The notes under the pieces were generated by a model. The model had not been told where the DNA came from. It saw nothing but the letters and a program-made list of their open reading frames with translations, and did no database searches. From NCBI RefSeq assembly GCF_900324485.2, contig NC_046651.1, positions 10,632,605 through 10,696,604 of the forward strand: a DNA stretch of 64,000 bases. The letters run 5' to 3'. The position numbers and the translations under genes are program-made. Below are positions 39,901-51,331 of this stretch, in pieces; within the stretch, counting starts at the first letter, position 1; each line of letters starts with the position of its first letter. This DNA comes from Mastacembelus armatus. Taxonomy: Eukaryota > Chordata > Actinopteri > Synbranchiformes > Mastacembelidae.

Positions 39901-42584
39901 AATAATGAATATTACAGATATCGGATCGCTTCAAGAATCAGAGACAGCACTTGCTGAATCCCCGGTTCAAGAACCAGGACTTTTCCTTGATGAAGAAGAA
40001 GGAAAGTCATTGGGTCACTCAATGAAGACAGGGATCGAACGCTCAGAAAAGGAAGCTCACACATACATAGAAGGTGAGTCTGACAAGACAATAAAAGAAG
40101 TGGAAGATGCTACTGAAGTGTGCTTGGTTGAATTTGAGATAGATGAAAGATTAAGTGACTCTAAAGGTGCTGCTGGAGATGGGAATCAGACCGCAGGAGC
40201 TGTAGCAGCAGGGAAGACGGATGGATTCACTGATGTACTTTTAACATTTTTTGATTCTGAAGCACAGGAAATGACAGACACGATCTTCTTCAAGGAATCA
40301 GTAGACGCCATAGACTGGGACCAGAACAGCAACATGACACCTACTTTGCTAGGGGACGATATTGAATCTGAATTTCTGAAGCTGTCAGTTGAGACTGAGC
40401 CTCAATTAATTGAAGCTTGTGCAGCAGAAACGCAGGATGCAGTGACAGGTGTGGAGAGAACAGGCCGCGGAGTTGAGGAGGAGGCAGCAGCAAATGAAAC
40501 ACAGAGCAAATACGAGCTGGAAATTTTAAATCTGCAGCTGGAGGAAAATGCAGCTGAGCCAATAAAAGACGCAGACAAAAAAAGTGAAAGTGTGCTGATT
40601 ACCAAATCTGAATTGTCTACACCAGTTGAGTCACTGGAGGCAAGAAATCAACTATCAGATGAAGCTTTAGAAATCAGCAACGAGGAGATGTTGATAGACA
40701 TTGAAGCAGCTGATGAGTTGATGACAACCGAGTCCGAGGTAAAAGATTTGACTCTGACGTCAACACAAGACGTGGTGAAACCTGTGACGAGCTGCTCCAG
40801 CAGTGGAGATCAAGATGTGACTGATGAAGAAATCCTTGATCTGTGGATACAGACAATGCAGGCAGAGGACGCTGAGGACGTGAAACAAGCAGCCCCTGAG
40901 TCTGGACAACAAATTGACACCAAAACAGATGCATCAAATAAGGAAGAAGTTGAATTATCAGTGGAGATTGAGATGGAGAAAGAACTGCAGGTGGAGTCAA
41001 ACTCAGGAGAATCCGGATTACTGAGTGACACCGACATCTCTTCATCAACAGCAGAGTCTGGATTTATGGATCAGTCTGTAAGTGAAAACTGTGAAACTCA
41101 GCTACTGAAATCATCTAGTATAGACTCATTTCAAGGCTTATACGACATATTGGCTGACGTGCCAGAATTAGCAGGCGTCTCTGAATTGTCTACACTACAA
41201 TCAGAGTCTAAATCTCAGGATGTACTGATGGAGCAAGCAGCGGAGGCAGAATTATCTGATCTGAAAGAGGAGGAATCAATCAGTGAGACAGGTTTTCACC
41301 CTGATTCAGGAGCTGCATCATCAGAGGCTAGACATCAAAAGCAAGAATCAGATAAATCACAAGAAAAAACAGGTGAAGAACATGATGACTCAACGGAGGC
41401 TGAAAATGGATCTCACACAGGCATCGGTGCTGAGTGGAAAGACGCTGAAGAAAGAGACGTTAAATCACCAACAAAAATGAGTGCACTTTTCAAAGTTGAG
41501 AAAACTGAAGTTGAAGATGAGCCTTTTGAGATAAATGCAACCAGCTCTCCAGGTGAAACCAAACGCACAGAATCTGGAAGATCAAGAAGCAGCTCAGAGG
41601 CTTCGTTAGAAGAGAGAACTGTTTCTACAGAATCTGGTCCACAGGACGCCACCTGGGCCAGGTCCGACAAGTTACTGAAGTTGCCGTTACTGGACAAACC
41701 ACAGCCCACATGTTCAGAAGTGTCTGAATCATCACCTGAGCTGAACAAAGTCGATGGGATAGAACAGTTAACGCAGTCTGAGGATGAGGTATTGTTTCTA
41801 AAGTAACACATTTAACTATGAAAACGTCTTCAGCCAGTATATTTAAACACAGATGATGTGAATACTGCTGTCGTTGCAGGTGGACGCCTCAGGACTGGAC
41901 TTTACTGCACAAAGGTCAAGAATTGCTCTTAAAAACCCTCGTGTAAGGCCCCCGAAAGATCCCCGCTCCCTGATACATATGCCCTCGGTGGAACCCATAC
42001 TTTCTTCACATGTGCCGGTCAAAGTCCCTGCAGGTTTACCTTTGGGAGGCTTGGGCATTGGAATAAAACTGCCTGGTAGGTCACTCACTGTACAACACCT
42101 GAAAAGCCACTGCCCTCCACGTAAGTTTCTTATTTATAATCTTTAAATATTTTTGTTTTTAAGGGCTTGGATCAGGTTTTCCTGTTTTAAAAAAGACAGG
42201 ACCTGCAGTGAAAAAAGAAAATAATCCAGAAACCCTCTCGCAGGTACTATTAATCATCTTTAAATACTGTTCTTCTTATATGTTAAGATCATTAGTTATT
42301 GTGTGTAAGTGTTTAATTACACTTTAACAGGAACATGAGGCTAAGGCAGAGGACAAAAGTGACCCACTCAAACAAGATGAGGCACAACACAAACCTAAAT
42401 GGATGCCACCAAGACATCCAGGGTAACGTCTCAGAGGGTTTTTTTATATACAGCACAAGAAAGACATTTTGGATTCAGACATTTTCTGATTCTTTTTTTT
42501 TTTTTTCATTCTTCTCTCCCTAGATTTGGAAATCCACTTATGTCTGAGCTGAAGACCAAACTGAAGAAACCAGTGAGTGAGTGA
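36986..42584 (+). CDS. apobr: Apolipoprotein B receptor-like protein, large acidic, complete
   Basis: Exons 36986-37039, 38276-41788, 41880-42075, 42164-42243, 42331-42422 and 42524-42584 give 1331 residues. A short hydrophobic N-terminal exon (MDPESSFIRVERTFWTVW) joins a 3.5-kb exon coding about 1170 residues very rich in Glu, Asp and Ser. Human APOBR has the same plan: a short nonpolar start, then a long Glu-rich region. The tail (PPRHPGFGNPLMSELKTKLK) aligns with the human APOBR tail region around AHPGMMQELQARLGRPK, and both are preceded by basic, proline-rich stretches. By family it is a macrophage receptor for apoB48-containing lipoproteins. No clear TM segment is seen, as is also debated for APOBR. 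The adjacent eif3c agrees with human 16p11.2, where APOBR and EIF3C are near each other. The acidic body alone would not identify it. Confidence 0.72.
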
Positions 42585-42711
42585 GAAGATGAACTGCAAT
42601 GTTTCTTGGGAATATCTGAATATCACAAGGAAACTGTTTTATTTTTAGCGTATTTTTCTAACTAGAGAGATGTTTATCATGCCAATAACTTGTCTTATTT
42701 TAAATTTGTGC

Positions 42712-42717
42712 ATTAAA
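42712..42717 (+). terminator. apobr: Variant poly(A) signal of the apobr-like gene
   Basis: ATTAAA, the commonest variant signal, stands 128 bp after the stop codon. Confidence 0.55.
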
Positions 42718-42956
42718 GCCTAAGTGAAAAGGGCATGGTATTTTTTTTATACACAATGATAATGAATGGTTTCTCATCTGATTGTGTGAAGTGTGATTGT
42801 ATGTCAATGATAATGTAGTGGACTGATGAAAAGTAAACTCTTCCTTAACAAGAAAAGTCTCTGTTTAATATTTATCCTGGGGGCAGCAGGAGCTGTGATG
42901 AGATGGACTGGTTGATGTGTCCAGGGTGCACCCTACCTCCCACCCAGTGTTGGCTG

Positions 42957-44562
42957 CACTGTTAACCCAAAAGTTATTTCTATGCAAACAGTTTGAGTAA
43001 ATGTCACTTAAAAAAAGTAGTTTTTATTGCATGACTTAAACAATATAAGTATATGAGACAATCACTAGGTGTACTCATTTTTGTAAGTTTAACAAACTTA
43101 AACTATCAAGTTTTACCTACAGCCACACCCCTGTTTTCAGCACTGCAGCACTTTTCTAGGTTGCGATTGGTTCAAGACTAGTCTGGGCTTGCTTCTTGGT
43201 GGATTCTGAGAAAATTGTGCCTTTTTCTTATTTTCAAGAAGTAAATTGGGTCTTTTCTGCAATTTACCTTCTCCTTTGATGAACATGTTTTCTGCCTGGG
43301 AGTTATCTGCAGTAACATGCTGTTGAAAAAAATGTAATTTGCATTTTTCAGTTTTTCATGAGTTTGGACTATTGTAATCAGCAGTTGACTGCACTTAAGA
43401 AGACGCCATTTTCTTGGTGAACTTGGTGAGTTGTTTTCTATGTTCAAGTATTACAAATTAGAAACCACTGAAATGTTTCTAGTTAGACGTGTGCATTTTA
43501 ATATGTAAATTTGAGGTTGACTCCAAAGCATACAAACAGTAGCTCTCAACTTATGTTGTTCCACATAAGATTTAGCAACAATATTTAAAAAATAAACCAA
43601 ATGATTCTTTTTTTAGAAAGAACATGGACATCACATTTGCCCTTAGAAGAGATGAGGATGTAAAGGATGAGCCTGACATTAGCCAGATGGTCCGACGCTG
43701 GCCAGCCCTTTCACAGAAAGCCAGGTTTGTGGAAGTTTCCTTTGAATATGTGTTTTTCTTACTTGTCTTACATACAATACATACTTGGACAACATGTTCA
43801 GAGAGGTTCATTTGTGTTATAAGTAACTTTGCCTGTATGACAAAATCTGGCTTGTTTTGCATATTTCAGGTTTACTTGGAGTTTAACAGGGTTGTTGGAA
43901 GAAACCTTAAAGAGGAATTCTTTGGTGTGCTTGATGGCTTGTGTCCAAGCTTGATGGAAATTTTCAAGATGAAGACATGTCAGATAGGACCTACTACTAG
44001 TTGGGTATTTCAAAGTGATTGTGAGAGAAAATGTCTGCAGCAAAAAGGAAGAATATACTGTAGTAACTGGTGGAAAAAAACACACAAAACATTTTGATAA
44101 TTTGATAACCAGTTCTTACTGTTTTTGGTTTAAAGCTTGTGTTTGAAAACTGGTTTAGATCTCAGAGTTTATGAAGAGCATCATTATCAGTGATATTTGT
44201 TGCTTTGTTGTGTTTCAATAAAATTGAAAAAAAAAATGTACTGTGTTGTGTGGTCATTGAATTGGAAGTTTCCTATCCCATTTATTTTAATGCAAATATA
44301 GTTTTAAGTGTATTTGACTTAAAATATTAAGTTTTCACTATTTTGCATTAAATTTCACTCTACTTAAACAAATTAATTTTTGACTGTCGATTACTTAAAC
44401 CATTGAAGTGTATATGACTTAAAAATATTACGTTCTGTTTTGCATTTATGTTGAGTATACTTAAACAAATTAACTTTTTTGACTGCCGATTACTTAAACC
44501 ATTTGAGGCAATCACTTGCCTCAAATGGTTTAAGTACAATCAACTTATCTGGGTTTACAGTG
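42957..44562. mobile_element. DNA transposon, about 1.6 kb, with CACTGT terminal inverted repeats
   Basis: The left end CACTGTTAACCCA and the right end (reverse-complemented CACTGTAAACCCA) form terminal inverted repeats, flanked by TG on both sides where the host LINE would have one TG. The inner right end has tandem repeats around ACTTAAACAAATTAA and a perfect hairpin, AACCATTTGAGGCAA with TTGCCTCAAATGGTT. It carries a gene-like segment (43624-44097). Superfamily is not assigned. Confidence 0.7.
43624..44097 (+). CDS. Transposon-borne ORF resembling a lineage-expanded fish protein family
   Basis: The frame begins MDITFALRRDEDVKDEPD and contains VRRWPALS and, after a probable intron (about 43724-43869), VYLEFNRVVGRNLKEEF and LMEIFKMK. 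A motif of the form RWPALF ... EFNRI ... FxxxLD ... LxxxFKxK is shared by many repetitive fish proteins, often labelled SAM-domain-containing protein 3-like. A donor-like GTTTGTGG after CAG and an acceptor TTTCAG at 43864-43869 would join the two halves. It contains no recognisable transposase, so it may be an accessory or captured host domain. Function unknown. Confidence 0.4.
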   Translation: MDITFALRRDEDVKDEPDISQMVRRWPALSQKARFVEVSFEYVFFLLVLHTIHTWTTCSERFICVISNFACMTKSGLFCIFQVYLEFNRVVGRNLKEEFFGVLDGLCPSLMEIFKMKTCQIGPTTSWVFQSDCERKCLQQKGRIYCSNWWKKTHKTF

Positions 44563-44632
44563 TGGGATTGGCTCCAGCTGCCCTGTGACCTTGAAACGAT
44601 AGATGGTAGATGACGGCTGGATGCATATTTAT

Positions 44633-45840
44633 CATATATTTGGTAAAATAAAGCAAACGCCAACATGAAGTGTCTTAATAAATTGTTGGGTGAAACTGAA
44701 CCTCCCAATGCAGGAAGAGATTCCATTAATTTGTGTTTAATTGATGATTGTGGAAAGCTAAATGTTAAATATGTCTAGAATCTCCCATATATGCCCAGGC
44801 AGCTTAAGATCTGGTGACTGTGAAAACTATAGCATATGACTGATGTTATTGTTATGCTTTTTAATCATTCAGTGAGCCATTGTTCACTGCATTTTTTTAA
44901 ACTTTTCCATTGACTTATATGGAGTTTTCCTTTAATTTGCCACCTATACAATTATGATAAATCGATACTGGCTATTCTTGAGTGTAGTATTCAAAGTGCT
45001 TTCTGCACAGCATGAGCACAGCCTGCTACAGTTTATTCCACTGGGTAAATGGCAAAGTTTATCAGTGAGTATATCTAAGTTCACTTGTCACCCCTCATTT
45101 TCCAAAGCAGGTGCAAAGAGACATAAATTATTCAAGTGCTTGTGTTGATGACTGAAACAGTGTTTGGCTTGCCTCAGCACTTTAAAATAAGCTATCTAAA
45201 TGTGTCATTGCTGCTCAAAGTTATTTGTGTCTACCGGCTTAACACGCGATTTAATGAAATAGAACAAAACGTGCAAAAACAAAAACTGAGAAAAGAACAA
45301 AAGTGGAATCAAAGAGATAGTCATTATAATAAAAAGTGTTTTTAACCTTACAGAGGACAGAAATTAAAGGAACATATTTAACTTAAGCGCCATGAGAAAT
45401 TTCACCCCCCTTATGATGTTTTTATTTTTTGCATAAATGATTCAGATCATCAAACAAATTTTAATAATAAAGATAAATACAAAATGCAGTTTTTAAATGA
45501 TGATTTTATTTATTAAGGGGAAAAAGCTGTCCAAACCTACCTGGCCCTATGTGAAGAAGTAATCACTTAAATCGAACCTGTCTGACTGCTTTAAACAGGT
45601 CTGTAATATTCAGGCCTCAGTGTGACAAGTGAAATTTAACTCAGCTTTTTAAAAAATGTGGTTAATCACAGTTCATTCATGATTTAGCATGAATCATCAT
45701 TTAAAAGCAGCACTGATGATCATTTAGGTGTGACAAATATGCAAAAGAAAAATGAGGCCGGCGGGCAGATGTTTTTCCTGAGTCCAATCAACACAGTAGA
45801 TGGCAGTGTTGCCAAACAATGCTAACATCACTCTCATTTA
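44633..45840. other. Noncoding region before the Ser/Thr-rich gene
   Basis: AT-rich, with no supported gene or named repeat. Confidence 0.5.
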
Positions 45841-45843
45841 ACT

Positions 45844-46051
45844 GCGCGAAGAAGAAGAAACCTCACGCTGTGATTGGTTAGAATCATCCAACGAACGTGA
45901 ATACAGCTCTCGTTTAAACAATAGCGGTAGTCCAGTTGTGAGCTGTTGAGGTTTTCAGAGTTTAGGCTTTATTGTTCCAGTAAAACGACTCGTTTCTTGT
46001 GTAAACATTGGTAAATATTTTTGTGGCCACCAGGACAAACTTGTTGACATT
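45844..46051 (+). promoter_or_regulatory. Cell-cycle-like promoter and noncoding exon 1
   Basis: A GCGCGAA (E2F/CDE-like, 45844-45850), an inverted CCAAT box (ATTGG, 45873-45877) and a TTTAAA inside CGTTTAAAC (45911-45919, CHR-like) occur in that order. A probable noncoding exon ends GACATTG before GTAAGT at 46052. NF-Y boxes about 35 bp upstream of a CHR are typical of G2/M genes. This is motif-based inference. Confidence 0.4.
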
Positions 46052-46525
46052 GGTAAGTCTACTGTGTTCCCGTTAATGTTAGTGAGCTAGGTCGAGCTAA
46101 ACATCATATTTAACATTTAACGTTACTCAACGTAACGTAACGCCTGAGCTGGGATTGTTAGCGTAATGATCTGATGTTATTGTGTCTAGCTAACCTTAAC
46201 TATTTATGTTTTCCATTTGCTTCATGTTCATAAACGTCTGTTTGTTAACCCTGTGTTTTACTAAGTTAATATATGGTCATCGCCAAATTAAAAGGCTGGA
46301 AGTGACGTTTATCTTTTTGTAGCCACTAACTAACCAACTAACTAGTCTGTGTGGCATGTTAACTCAATTTTAATGACCTAGTTATGTTTTGCTTCACTCA
46401 CTCCACACGCTACAGGCACAGAGAGAAGACGCCTGAAAATGTGTCAGGAGATCTGAGGTGTAGCCCTCTCTCAAAAATCAAGGAGTGTTTTCTTTGTGTT
46501 TAATAAAGGGGGAAAAAAGCCCAAC

Positions 46526-49500
46526 ATGGCTGATGAGACAACAGTGCAGACCTCAAATATTCAGGAAAAACCAGATGCTGATGAATGCCGTGAAAATATT
46601 CCACCAGGAGATGCTGCTTCATGTGGGACCTCAGGACTCAGTGTCCAAGTAGGAGATGTGATAGGATATCCTTCTGCACAGCCAGGTGGAGACGACAGGC
46701 ATCTCTGTGACACTCCGCTGCCAACAAACAACAATGAAGTCAAGGCAAAGTCACGGCTGTCTGGACTCCAGTCTGCTCTAACACCAATTTTGAAATACTT
46801 AAATATTGGTAATAAATGTCGATCTCCAGATGAACATGGAAAGAGTCCTCATCCCAGTGGTTCCCGCTTTCATTTGAATTTTACCCCACAAAATCAGTTG
46901 AAAACAACTGGAGGTCCTGGTCAACATCACAACTCAGATGTCTTCAAGAGTCGTTTCGGACAAAAGGATGCTTCGATGTGCTGGTTGATTGATGAGTGCA
47001 TGCCAGAAATTACTCTCCTTGATGATACGGTTGATGCTGTGATGGAACTGACTAGAAATAATTCAGCTTTACCTGACAACCTCACTGTTACATCGAGGTC
47101 TGGGAACGGCATGTTTACTACTCTCCAGCCCTCCCAGTCCAGTTCATCCACCGATTTAAACAGTGATGTTCAAAAACCTGTCCCTCAGAATACAACACAG
47201 GATCCTCTGCAAACTAATGATAGTTGTCATGAAGCAGAGAGTGAGTCTACAGATCAGGCTAGTCCAGTCTCTAAGAATGCGACTAAAACTTCCCTTGTAA
47301 TGGGGCAGAATAGCTCAGCTGGTAAGACAAGTAGTTCAAGTGATGTGCAGGAGATCCTGTTTGACAAGGATTCTCTTGAAAAATCCAGTGGCAATGTTAT
47401 AGGAGAAGCTCATGCTACAGACATTTGTCACAACAGCAGCACTGTGGATACGAAACCCCCTTCTCAAAAGAATGGCTCAGGAATTTTGTCAGAAGGGGGA
47501 TCAAGTCAGAGACTCCGGGATATCATGGGCATGCCCCTTCCTGAACCGTCAAAAAATAACAGTATAACAACTAAGACAAACCCTGGTACCAAGGTGGCTG
47601 ACATCACTAAGGGTGCTGCATGTTTGTTGAGTAACGTATACTTTCCAGATATTACACTCCTGGATGTTTCATGTGATTCTGTAATTTCACCAAAAGGAGG
47701 AACCTTCTGTATGGAGGTCACACAGGATTTTCCACCAAATAGCTCTGTGAAAAACAGCATCCATGCTGTAGAGCTCAGTGAACAAATTGCAGCAGAGCCC
47801 TGTAAATCAAACACTGAAGAAATGTCTGGCGCTCTTACTGGCAATACCACCCACACCTTAACCTCCTTTAGTGAACCATCTGAGAAGGGTGTATTGAAAA
47901 CATCTTTAGAAGGCACTGTAGATATTTCTGAGAGCAGTGCTGTAGAAAGCAGCAGGACGTCTTCAGAGCCTAGTGAGCAAAACATAGTGAAGATTCGAAC
48001 ATCGGCTGAGGACACAGTTCAGACTCATCGTGCTAATCTTACACATGACATAAGCACCTCTGCTGACTCGTCTGCTCAATGTAGAGAGTCACAGGTCACC
48101 TTTGACCATGGTGAACCTATGGAGACCTCTAATACTGTAGATGCAAAAACTGAGACACGTAAGAGCCATGACACTTTTACCAGTGAGGTGCCACAACAAA
48201 GCCCAAAAGCATCTGGGTCTGCCACTATTGTCCAAGTTTCCAATCTGACTGCCTCTAACACTAGACCTCAAACGCTCGGCCCTCAGAGTAAAACACTGGA
48301 TTCTTCCCCCCATAATAACAGCAATCCCAAAGTAGAGTGTGACACTAAAGAGCAGGCTGATTCTTTCTCTAAGCTAACCACTGAAACTTGTCTTACAGGT
48401 GTACGAAACACCACTTTTGATAGGCTTTCTATTCAAATATCCAATGTCAGTGCCAGTATAGAGAAGGCCAGTGCTACAAATGTCTGCCCCCAGAACAACA
48501 CCTTTGACAAAGAATGTCCATCTAAACCGAGTGACACTATAACTTTGTCAGAAAGCGAGACTCACCAGAACACTTTACAAAAGACCTCTTCTTCTAAAGT
48601 CTGTAATGTAACAAAAGACAACCACTCTGAGGTCCATTCTCCTGAACTGTCGAAACATAACAGCACCACAGATCGCGCAGACGCCCACAAACACATACTT
48701 GAAATTGAATTGGGTGCGGAGGAAACTTCTTCTGAATCGAGTGAGACTAAGGAAAATTCACTGTCAGGTCTGCCTGTGATAGATGTTCTTTCTGACACTT
48801 TCAGCTGTCAAAGCACAGATACAGGGATCAATAAGGCAAACACATTCAATCTGGATGACACTATAGACTTAAAAGGCGACTCTTTAGTTACTTCAACACC
48901 GATGATTAACTGTAAAGTGTTAAACTTCAGCAATGAACGACAGGAGGACAAAATCATAGGGGCACAGAAAAAGCTGCACCTGGTTGGTCCCGATAATCCA
49001 GTTGGTCAAGTGCCATCAGATCTGCCATCGAATGTTGCCTGTGACAGAAAAACACAACCTGCTACTAAATCCCTGTTGCCTCCTTCGAAAGTTGCATCCC
49101 AGCTATTGAAATGCAAGCCAGCTTCCGCGTTTCCAGCAGGTTTTGACCCATTGATGTCCAGCCTGCCCATGCCAAGAAAGAGAAGCCAAGCAGACGCATT
49201 GAGAAGCCATTCTGCTTTAGATGCAACCCAGAAGGTAAGTTTTGAATGTCTTTTTGGAAAGGTATACAGTATATAATTTTAATAAACCAAATGAACAAAA
49301 ATGAGCACCCCTTGTCATTTTCATAGCATTTTGATGTTAAACCTACTTTTTATTAATGAGACATGACAACTGAACACAAGCAGTGACTACTGTTCTCGTG
49401 TTTTAAGACCACAGGGGTATCAAGCTCCTACAACTTGCGTCCTACCACAACAGGTATGTGCTGGAGAGACTTGTTTTAACAATTATCTTAGTAGTTTTGC

Positions 49501-51240
49501 ATTTTAACTTTTCATAAATATTGAAGGTATATTATTGAATGTATATTGTAGTTGTATTTTTTTGTTTCATTTTATTTAACTTTAGTCTTACTTTAGCTAT
49601 GTATAATATAAAGCCGTCTGACTGAGAGATGTGGTATCCAGTAACTATGCTCTCTGCCCCCTTTAGGATGCAAGCAGCCCAGTTCTGGCTTACCGAGAGT
49701 GCAGCTGAGTAGCACACGCTCGGCCATCCAGAAAACTGCTGCAGGTCTCAAGCTGCCGTCGGTGAGATACAACGCATCCACTTCTTCGGGTACTGATAAA
49801 CCCCATGGCCCTACAGGTACTGGATACAGTGGCTAGACTGTAACTTGGCTGTGTATTCTGATATTGAGTTACTGTTATGAAAACTGTATATAAGTTAAAT
49901 AGTATTAAGTTTTAGTAGGGTTGGTTCATACATACATTACTTTACAGTTGTATTTCTGAGGTCTAATAATAAACTATTGAACATAAGGCTCGCAAAGATA
50001 AGCTATAATGAAATAGCCTTTATTAATATATTTGTGTGTTACTGTGGCAAGGTGACCTCTTTTGATGAGGTTATGTATTTACCTGCCCATCTTTTTCAAA
50101 TGTTTTTAGACTTTTAATAAAAGTTTGTTTTTAACGTTGAAATTGAAGACTGAATGCCTGTTTGTGGCAGTTTAACTATGGTATACCTTCTTTTACCTAT
50201 GGTACCTATCTTCTTTTAACTCTGTCTTTACAAACAGCTGCTAACCCTCCGATGAAGAATTCACAGGCAAAGAAGCACCCTTTAACCAGAGGAGAAACTT
50301 TGCCAACAGCAAAGAAGAAGAAACTTGGTAAATACTTCTCTGAAGTTACGTTGTAATCACAGTGCTATTTTTAAGGATATTTAGGGCTTGCATGGTTAAT
50401 ATTTACACAAAAGTGAACTAACAATGTTTAAAATGACAGCTGTGCATGTCGTTTGTGTGTCTTGTAGAGTTATGGTCTAAGGAGGTCAATACCCTGGACT
50501 TCGTAACTTTTTGTGAGTTACTCACCTGCTCTGGTGTCTGCTCTTTTTCACATGCTTTCAGATGGTGCAGTGCCAGCAAGTACTGCTGAAACCTCAACAG
50601 CTTGTAATGCTGCCACCAGAGCCACGAAGCATCCTGCAATCAGCCATAAAGCTCTGCTAGTTAAGCCCCAAGGCCAAGGTAAGCATTAAGAAAATGGACA
50701 GCTGGGGTCACTGAAGGTCTTATAAGACTCATTTAATCAAACCTCTGATGTGAGCTGCCTACTATTTTATTGTATTCTCTAATGGGACACATCTGTTTTC
50801 GGTTGGTTGGGGTTCTTATAATAGAACTGCTAACATTGGAAAACAACTACATGAGTTTGAGAACTTAAGCTCAAATTGGTGTCTGTGTGGATAGTAGCTG
50901 CTTCTCTAGTTATGAACCACCATGAGAATTGGCTCGTAGAAGCAGGAGTAATATAAGGAAGTTATAACAGATGCGGTTATCCTCACTGTGTTGTAGGGTG
51001 TGCCAAATGTGCCATTCTTGAAGAGGAACTCAAAATGAAAGTAGAAGAAAACAAGAGACTGAAAGAAGGTATGACTGAATGATGTTATTTCAAATGATTT
51101 CTTAAACATGTTGCAGTGTTTTGTAGAGAAGGAAATATTGGTACATTTTACAGTTCCTTATTTATTAATGTGGTTTTTCTTTTTCTTTTTTCTGTTTTCT
51201 AGAGCTGATAAAGCTACGTAAACGTCAGGAAGAACGTTAA
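46526..51240 (+). CDS. Unrecognised Ser/Thr-rich protein with C-terminal coiled coil
   Basis: Coding exons 46526-49234, 49408-49453, 49667-49816, 50238-50327, 50562-50678, 50997-51068 and 51203-51240 give 1073 residues. I chose the ATG at 46526 (AACATGG, good context, MADETTVQ). The first exon encodes about 900 low-complexity residues rich in Ser, Thr, Asn and Asp. It has two similar units: DECMPEITLLDDTVDAVMEL near residue 162 and NVYFPDITLLDVSCDSVI near residue 373. Short TFD/TFN motifs follow (NTTFDRLS, NNTFDKEC, ANTFNLDDTIDL). The small exons add basic, proline-containing segments (SSGLPRVQLSSTRSA, TAKKKKL) and end in GCAKCAILEEELKMKVEENK, a short coiled coil. The composition and promoter suggest a mitotic or spindle-associated factor, but I recognise no family. 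A noncoding exon lies upstream; the acceptor before the coding exon is at 46415. Confidence 0.82.
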
Positions 51241-51325
51241 ATGGTCCAGTAAAATCCGATGTTGACTCCGACTGTGATACACATATATTATTAAATGTAA
51301 CTAAAATTCACTTTGAATTTTATTT

Positions 51326-51331
51326 AATAAA
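51326..51331 (+). terminator. Poly(A) signal of the Ser/Thr-rich gene
   Basis: AATAAA stands 86 bp after the stop codon. Confidence 0.75.

Larger units (their letters stand above)
42877..44632 (+). mobile_element. LINE 3'-tail relic split by a DNA transposon
   Basis: The left part (42877-42956) holds GATGAGATGGACTGGTTGATG and GTGTCCAGGGTGCACCCTAC. The right part (44563-44632) holds GGGATTGGCTCCAGCTGCCC. Together they are the same LINE tail as at 25463-25708, interrupted at the position where intact copies read GCTGGGATAGGCTCC. Confidence 0.65.

Noticed and set aside
38440-41811. Several antisense open frames opposite the large acidic exon
   Set aside because: They are shadows of the Glu/Ser-rich coding frame (Ser/Phe-rich products) with no start context, splice logic or family match.
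44441-44535. Tandem ACTTAAACAAATTAA repeats as a CRISPR-like or satellite array
   Set aside because: They are few, lack spacers and lie inside the transposon end, so they are subterminal repeats of that element.
46496-46525. Upstream GTG start for the Ser/Thr-rich gene
   Set aside because: Nuclear genes rarely start at GTG, and the ATG at 46526 has a good context.
49532-49781. Minus-strand frames at 49.5-49.8 kb
   Set aside because: They are opposite a correctly spliced exon of the Ser/Thr-rich gene.
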